The notes below the pieces were generated by a model. The model did no database searches. It had not been told where the DNA came from and saw only the letters and a list, made by a program, of their open reading frames with translations. A DNA stretch of 64,000 nucleotides from the NCBI GenBank assembly GCA_017303635.1, contig JAFLCG010000002.1, positions 592,918 through 656,917 on the forward strand, read 5' to 3'. The translations under genes and the position numbers were made by a program. Of this stretch, positions 61,401-64,000 are shown in pieces. This DNA is from Anaerolineae bacterium. GTDB lineage: Bacteria; Chloroflexota; Anaerolineae; Aggregatilineales; Phototrophicaceae. Position 1 is the first letter of the stretch. Each line of letters starts with the position of its first letter.

Positions 61401-61778
61401 TTCCTGCCGACAGTCGCTTGCTCGCCTGACCTGCTGCAAGGGGGCGGCTTCGTCGCCAACAGTGGTGTGGCCGTGGGGGTGGTGCAGTCTCCCGGTGCTG
61501 GAGCGGTCCTGAATGGCGAGGTGCAGATCATCGGCACGGCCCAGTTCCCGACGGGCGGCGGTCAGTTCTACAAGTTCCAGATCATCGGTGGGCCATTCCC
61601 GGAATGGCAGGACTTCGGCAACCAGCACTTTGATAACGTGGTCAACGGGTACATGCTGGAGAACGTGCCGGTCGGCGTGCTGCCGAACGGGGATTACCGC
61701 CTGCGCCTGATCGTAGCGGATGGTGGGGGGAACCCCCTGCTCCCGCCATATGAGGTGCCATTCGGTGTGAGTCGATAG
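58419..61778 (+). CDS. Bifunctional class A penicillin-binding protein (GT51 + transpeptidase)
   Basis: 1119 residues from the ATG at 58419 (GGAG 7 bases upstream). About 170 Pro-rich cytoplasmic residues come first, then a membrane helix (TCLAVVIGFFAIFCGGLTLVTLVI). The GT51 domain has IEDDNFFTNSGIDLPATLRA, GGSTITQQVVRN, ELYLNEIYYGNLAYG; the usual His of EDxxFxxHxG is Asn. The transpeptidase has QPGSTMKPF (nucleophile Ser, STMK), GNSYN (SxN) and VKTGTTND (KTG). A C-terminal extension of about 250 residues is Pro-rich with an IPT- or CBM-like beta end. It polymerises and cross-links peptidoglycan. Confidence 0.93.
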   Translation: MPDEPRYPLPEYPADEPPHDDDIPFKLPRLEDDSLEHEPTDRMSATERDDDRPYNLPTMPIPREPGVPDPKQTLVGSGGLDPNPDMEPYRKPDAGMTVQSPAVRIDPGMTVQSPAVKLPAQPAQPVYPAYPQYQRPAQQATPPIPPPPPTQMAPGYGQGQPMPPAPARRRKRGCLGLSPTCLAVVIGFFAIFCGGLTLVTLVITGTLGAQLEERLSGQLDTIDDRQAFQTTFYYDRGGRLLYEAFGEGRRTNVDYVDFPQDLVDATIAIEDDNFFTNSGIDLPATLRAFAQYVGLAEGSTGGSTITQQVVRNVLFDFSKRAERSVQRKAEEILLALLLTGRKSKEDILELYLNEIYYGNLAYGAQAAAQTFFGKNVGELTLGEAALLAALPQAPAELDPLNPDQTVQAAVEARWRLVLDRMVLLGFITSDQRSAALQQGLTYVTPNSTLEAPHFTVYAQRELERMTRACDDPVNICPLAQYGPEFVVSGGWRVYTTVDLDVNRMAQIAAQEQVARLGGNNVSNASVVILHPLTGEIVAMVGSIDYNNEAIDGKVNVAIALRQPGSTMKPFTYSAALEAGVMTPGSVIWDTQTSIGIPGQPQYVPRNYDGAFHGPMTMRFALGNSYNIPAVQTLRQVGVDYLLGIMRRFGVTTLGGDSSQYGLSLTLGGGEVSLLELTNAYAVFANGGTYVGPTAIRCVLDNEDNIVYQYEDSCPRGTLTAETIQRRGYGRTVLDPRIAFIMDNILSDNRARASAMGLNSPLFTGNIPTAVKTGTTNDVKDNWTIGYTRNVAVGVWVGNNDGQPMVNTSGLTGAAPIWNSVITTIYNSPGLLNAFADGSGQLVPDDFQNPPANATGLELRQICDVRSLRDPATDCSRINEWFLNSPAGIPDADGNLIYGQAAPPPQPATTGPLLQEVSPGVYQVLAFKLAPEIANLIQFNIPPGQQPPPAPIYCLVPQEIAGSAAGAQPQLFIAPPPVPDDAVAAENYARQQGLAFLPTVACSPDLLQGGGFVANSGVAVGVVQSPGAGAVLNGEVQIIGTAQFPTGGGQFYKFQIIGGPFPEWQDFGNQHFDNVVNGYMLENVPVGVLPNGDYRLRLIVADGGGNPLLPPYEVPFGVSR

Positions 61779-61901
61779 CGAATAGCTTGTTGCGGCGGCG
61801 GCGGCGGCGCTGCGCCGCCATTTGGTCAACGGTCGGCAGTGCAGAGGTGGCACCCAGCACCTTTCACAGTTTCAGGATAGCACAGGGTGATATGGAAAAT
61901 T

Positions 61902-61915
61902 GGAACATTTGTTCC
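61902..61915. promoter_or_regulatory. GGAAC-N4-GTTCC palindrome (SOS-box-like), site c
   Basis: GGAACATTTGTTCC, a perfect palindrome in both arms, followed by GATTTTG and preceded by AAAATT. It fits the GAAC-N4-GTTC LexA box of Bacillus-type SOS systems. It lies between convergent genes, so it has no obvious promoter to control. Confidence 0.45.
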
Positions 61916-61922
61916 GATTTTG

Positions 61923-61956
61923 GGCGGCGTTTGGTATTCCAAACGCCGCCTTTTTT
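61923..61956 (+). terminator. Intrinsic terminator after the penicillin-binding protein gene
   Basis: GGCGGCGTTTGG, loop TATT, CCAAACGCCGCC, followed by six Ts. A 12-bp perfect stem with U-tract on the plus strand, 145 bases past the PBP stop. Confidence 0.9.
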
Positions 61957-62024
61957 CGTTAGCTCTGTATTGTTGGGTGACGCGCACCGTTACCGTCTAA
62001 GCCATTCGCCGAAACATGTCCATG

Positions 62025-62092
62025 ATCCACGACCGCTATTTGTGCAGATAACCAGTCCACGACTGGGAAACGGTCGTGGATTACTTTCGGCT
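62025..62092. repeat. Palindromic element ATCCACGACC ... GGTCGTGGAT (copy 2)
   Basis: Arms at 62025-62034 and 62072-62081; an inner AGTCCACGACTGG motif adds a second fold. The shared GGAAACGGTCGTGGATT plus CTTTCGGCT links it to 50639-50684. It lies just past the stop of the membrane protein at 62099 on the minus strand. Confidence 0.6.
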
Positions 62093-62098
62093 ACTGGC

Positions 62099-63997
62099 TT
62101 AGCGCACGCGGTAAACCTGTGCGCCGTCGAAGTCCGCGACCTGTTCAAGGTAGGCCGCAACGCCTACTGATGACTGCATCTCGATCAGGCCGGTGAAGGG
62201 GGTGCGCCAACGGAACATTGTTTCCATGCTCGCCGGATCGGTCACCAACTGCGGCACGATCACGTAATCGATCTCCGCCTCGCGCAGCAGATCTGCATGA
62301 GCCGGGTCTGCCGGGTTGAACCAGAAGGCCCTCAGGCGATCCTGCTCCGCCAGAACCGCTTCAGTCCCCCGGAAGAAGGGCTGCCAGCGGAAGTAGACAC
62401 TTTCACGCTCGCTGATGACCGGCACCCAATCGGCCTCATGCGAATTATCAAACTGGGAGCCGGGGAAGTTCAGGACACGGGCATCCGGCGGGGTATTGAC
62501 CTTGAGCCACTCCATGGCCTGTACATCGGCTGCCGAGCTAAAGGTGCCGAAGATGCCCAACCGCCCTTTGCTTAAGGCCAGCAGTTCACGGTTGAAGACC
62601 AGGATCAGCGCCGGGATGAGGCAGGCTGCCAGCAGCAGCTTCCAACTGTGCTGATGCAGCCAGTTGCCCAGCCGGGCCGCGCCCCACTTTTCCCAGGCCC
62701 ATAGGAGGGCCATGCCACCCAGAATCGTGTACGGCAGGATGGGGCCGTGCCAGGCGATGCTAAAAGGATAGTCATAGCGCATCAGCCAGCTTTCACTGCC
62801 GGGGACGAGAGTCTCGATCACGCCCAGGCTGGAGAATTCCAGCACCATCACCCACCAGACCACCGCCAGAATCGCCAGCGGATCACGGCGGCGCAGACCG
62901 ATGACGGCGCCGATGACCGCGACTGGCACGATCAGCACGCCGTGATACAGGATCATCACCTGCCAGTAGGCCGGGTCCCGCTCGAAGGGCGACACGATAT
63001 TTGCGCCGAGCAGATCACGGATATTCAGCAGCCAGGGCAGGATGCCCAGCAGGGCGATTAGTGGCATCGCGATCACCAGGGTCAGCCAGTGTTTGAACAG
63101 CGGTTTGGGCTGCCCCAGCCACATGAGCAGCAGCCAGGGGGCCAGCCCCAACCCCAGGATGATGGTGGTATCCGGGTGTGCCAGCACCAGCGCGCCCAGC
63201 ATCAACCCGGCAGCGACCAGATCCGCGATCAGGTGATGTCGCAGGTAGCGCACGATATAGGTCAGGCAGGCCAGGGCAAAGACCATGCCCAGCAGAGTCG
63301 TGAGATGCGAATCCATGAAGGCCGTGAAGAGGCCGGTGCCGAGCAGCATGGCGACGGCCATCGCCCGCCCCAGCGGTTTCCCCTGTACTTCGGAACCGAA
63401 GTCATAGGCTAACCAGACCAGTATCAGGCTGAGCACACCGCCGACTGCCACCTGCACCGTATGCAGCCCTACGCCAAGCTGCTGGCTGAGATAGGCGATC
63501 AGCAGCGGGAAGCCCGGTGCATACAGGTATTCAATTTCCGGCTGCCAGGGGGTGAGCGTGCGGAAGCCCCCACCGAGCTTGACCATCAACCCCAGATAGC
63601 CAAAACCCTGGGCGTCCGTCCCCAGCGGTACCGGGAAGATGAGCGTGGGCAGGGCAAAAATAAAGGCGACCAGAGCGAAGAAGGCCAGGTCGCCCGGCCC
63701 CGGCCAACCCTGATCCTGATCGAGCAATTCAGCGCCGCGTTTTTCGGCACGGCGCTGCCCATAAGAGAGGGTGCCGCCGAGGAAGATCACGGTGATGAGG
63801 GCGAACAGCAGGTAATCAATGACCAGTGTGTTCCAACCAAAGAGCATGGCCCAGAAAATCGCGCCGCCGAGGACGACGCCCAGCGCAAGAGCGGCATTCA
63901 GGGCAATGCGGGGTTGGGCGGTCGGCCAGGCCGGGGCCAGCATCGCACCGGCCACCATGACCACCGAGCTAAAGACAAAAAGGACGAGCAGGGTCAT
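62099..63997 (-). CDS. Polytopic membrane glycosyltransferase-like protein (GT39/PMT-type organisation), possibly 5'-truncated by the window
   Basis: At least 632 residues; the ATG at 63997 is 3 bases from the window end and the frame could begin earlier. About twelve hydrophobic segments cover residues 1-460 (for example LFALITVIFLGGTLSYG, FFALVAFIFALPTLIFPV, TIILGLGLAPWLLLMWLG, WLTLVIAMPLIALLGILPWLL). Loops with PVPLGTDAQGFGYLGLMV and HPDTTIILG resemble the first extracytoplasmic loop of lipid-linked-sugar glycosyltransferases. A soluble C-terminal domain (about 490-632, VQAMEWLKVNTPPDARVLNFPG, IDYVIVPQLV) follows. Probable transfer of sugars to lipid or surface polymer; family not proven. 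Confidence 0.75.
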   Translation of the reverse strand: MTLLVLFVFSSVVMVAGAMLAPAWPTAQPRIALNAALALGVVLGGAIFWAMLFGWNTLVIDYLLFALITVIFLGGTLSYGQRRAEKRGAELLDQDQGWPGPGDLAFFALVAFIFALPTLIFPVPLGTDAQGFGYLGLMVKLGGGFRTLTPWQPEIEYLYAPGFPLLIAYLSQQLGVGLHTVQVAVGGVLSLILVWLAYDFGSEVQGKPLGRAMAVAMLLGTGLFTAFMDSHLTTLLGMVFALACLTYIVRYLRHHLIADLVAAGLMLGALVLAHPDTTIILGLGLAPWLLLMWLGQPKPLFKHWLTLVIAMPLIALLGILPWLLNIRDLLGANIVSPFERDPAYWQVMILYHGVLIVPVAVIGAVIGLRRRDPLAILAVVWWVMVLEFSSLGVIETLVPGSESWLMRYDYPFSIAWHGPILPYTILGGMALLWAWEKWGAARLGNWLHQHSWKLLLAACLIPALILVFNRELLALSKGRLGIFGTFSSAADVQAMEWLKVNTPPDARVLNFPGSQFDNSHEADWVPVISERESVYFRWQPFFRGTEAVLAEQDRLRAFWFNPADPAHADLLREAEIDYVIVPQLVTDPASMETMFRWRTPFTGLIEMQSSVGVAAYLEQVADFDGAQVYRVR

Positions 63998-64000
63998 TCC

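Larger units (their letters stand above)
61779..62098. other. Convergent intergenic region with repeats and terminator
   Basis: Between the penicillin-binding protein stop and the membrane glycosyltransferase-like stop. It contains a GGC-rich run and inverted repeat at 61788-61818, GCCATTTGGTCAA (61817-61829), GGGTGATATG (61885-61894), a GGAACATTTGTTCC palindrome, a strong terminator and the ATCCACGACC palindrome. No gene is supported. Confidence 0.6.

Noticed and set aside
1..64000. tRNA, rRNA, CRISPR, phage or transposase genes
   Set aside because: Reading the gaps on both strands showed no T-loop or rRNA-like sequence, no regularly spaced repeat array of CRISPR type and no transposase motif. 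A tRNAscan or Infernal search would be decisive.

Overview
The window looks like a chromosomal segment from a Chloroflexota bacterium, probably an Anaerolineae-type lineage. This is inferred from style and was not tested by search: Ser/Thr/Pro-rich linkers in secreted proteins, dockerin-like C-termini, FecR/SH3b secreted proteins, a secreted fasciclin protein, VanW and DUF3179 proteins, and many two-component kinases. Most genes look moderately GC-rich. An AIPR-type gene at 32.7-34.4 kb and a non-coding block at 3.5-4.2 kb are clearly AT-rich. No rRNA, tRNA, CRISPR array, transposase or phage gene was recognised.

Layout. 1-6.5 kb: the end of an ECF sigma factor with its zinc-finger anti-sigma, a three-gene minus-strand operon (UPF0173 hydrolase plus two small unknowns), a GAF histidine kinase, an AT-rich spacer holding an array of TTTTNNACA 9-mers, a PPOX flavin/F420-type protein and small envelope proteins. 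6.9-14.6 kb: a small unknown, a two-domain fasciclin protein, a HAMP-PAS histidine kinase, an ABC exporter, a response regulator with a degenerate GGDEF domain, orphan gatC and a TrpC-like barrel that has lost its catalytic residues. 14.7-22.2 kb: a minus-strand operon of three large secreted proteins. Two of them are catalytic or helical modules joined through proline/threonine linkers to a cohesin-like domain, a beta-sandwich and a dockerin-like end; the third is a PQQ-type beta-propeller.

22.4-31.5 kb: a decapitated membrane glycosyltransferase-like gene, an ATP-grasp ligase, a FecR/SH3b - CHASE2 kinase - FecR/SH3b operon, a decayed copy of the FecR/SH3b 3' end, and two multi-spanning membrane proteins. 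31.5-37.3 kb: an M23-type protein, the AIPR defence-type gene, a PyrK/PyrD-like pair in which PyrD lacks the usual active-site loop, and an aldo/keto reductase. 37.7-49.9 kb: VanW protein, MBL hydrolase, 2-hydroxyacid dehydrogenase, an overlapping operon (short propeptide-like protein, GNAT acetyltransferase, methyltransferase) beside a trypsin-like protease that carries the same propeptide-like domain, EamA transporter, DUF3052, tandem zinc-ribbon paralogues, DUF3179 and an IolE-like barrel. 50-58.3 kb: LysM protein, cobS-cobU, then an arabinose-polymer cluster (GH4, GH51, divergent GH127 and AraC regulator). 58.4-64 kb: a bifunctional class A penicillin-binding protein and a large membrane glycosyltransferase-like protein running to the window edge.

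Between genes there are several families of palindromic repeats, including three copies of a GAAC-N4-GTTC (LexA/SOS-box-like) palindrome. The strongest leads are the 9-mer array (possible replication-origin-like region), the cohesin/dockerin operon, the recurring SOS-box-like palindromes and the catalytically stripped TrpC and PyrD relatives.
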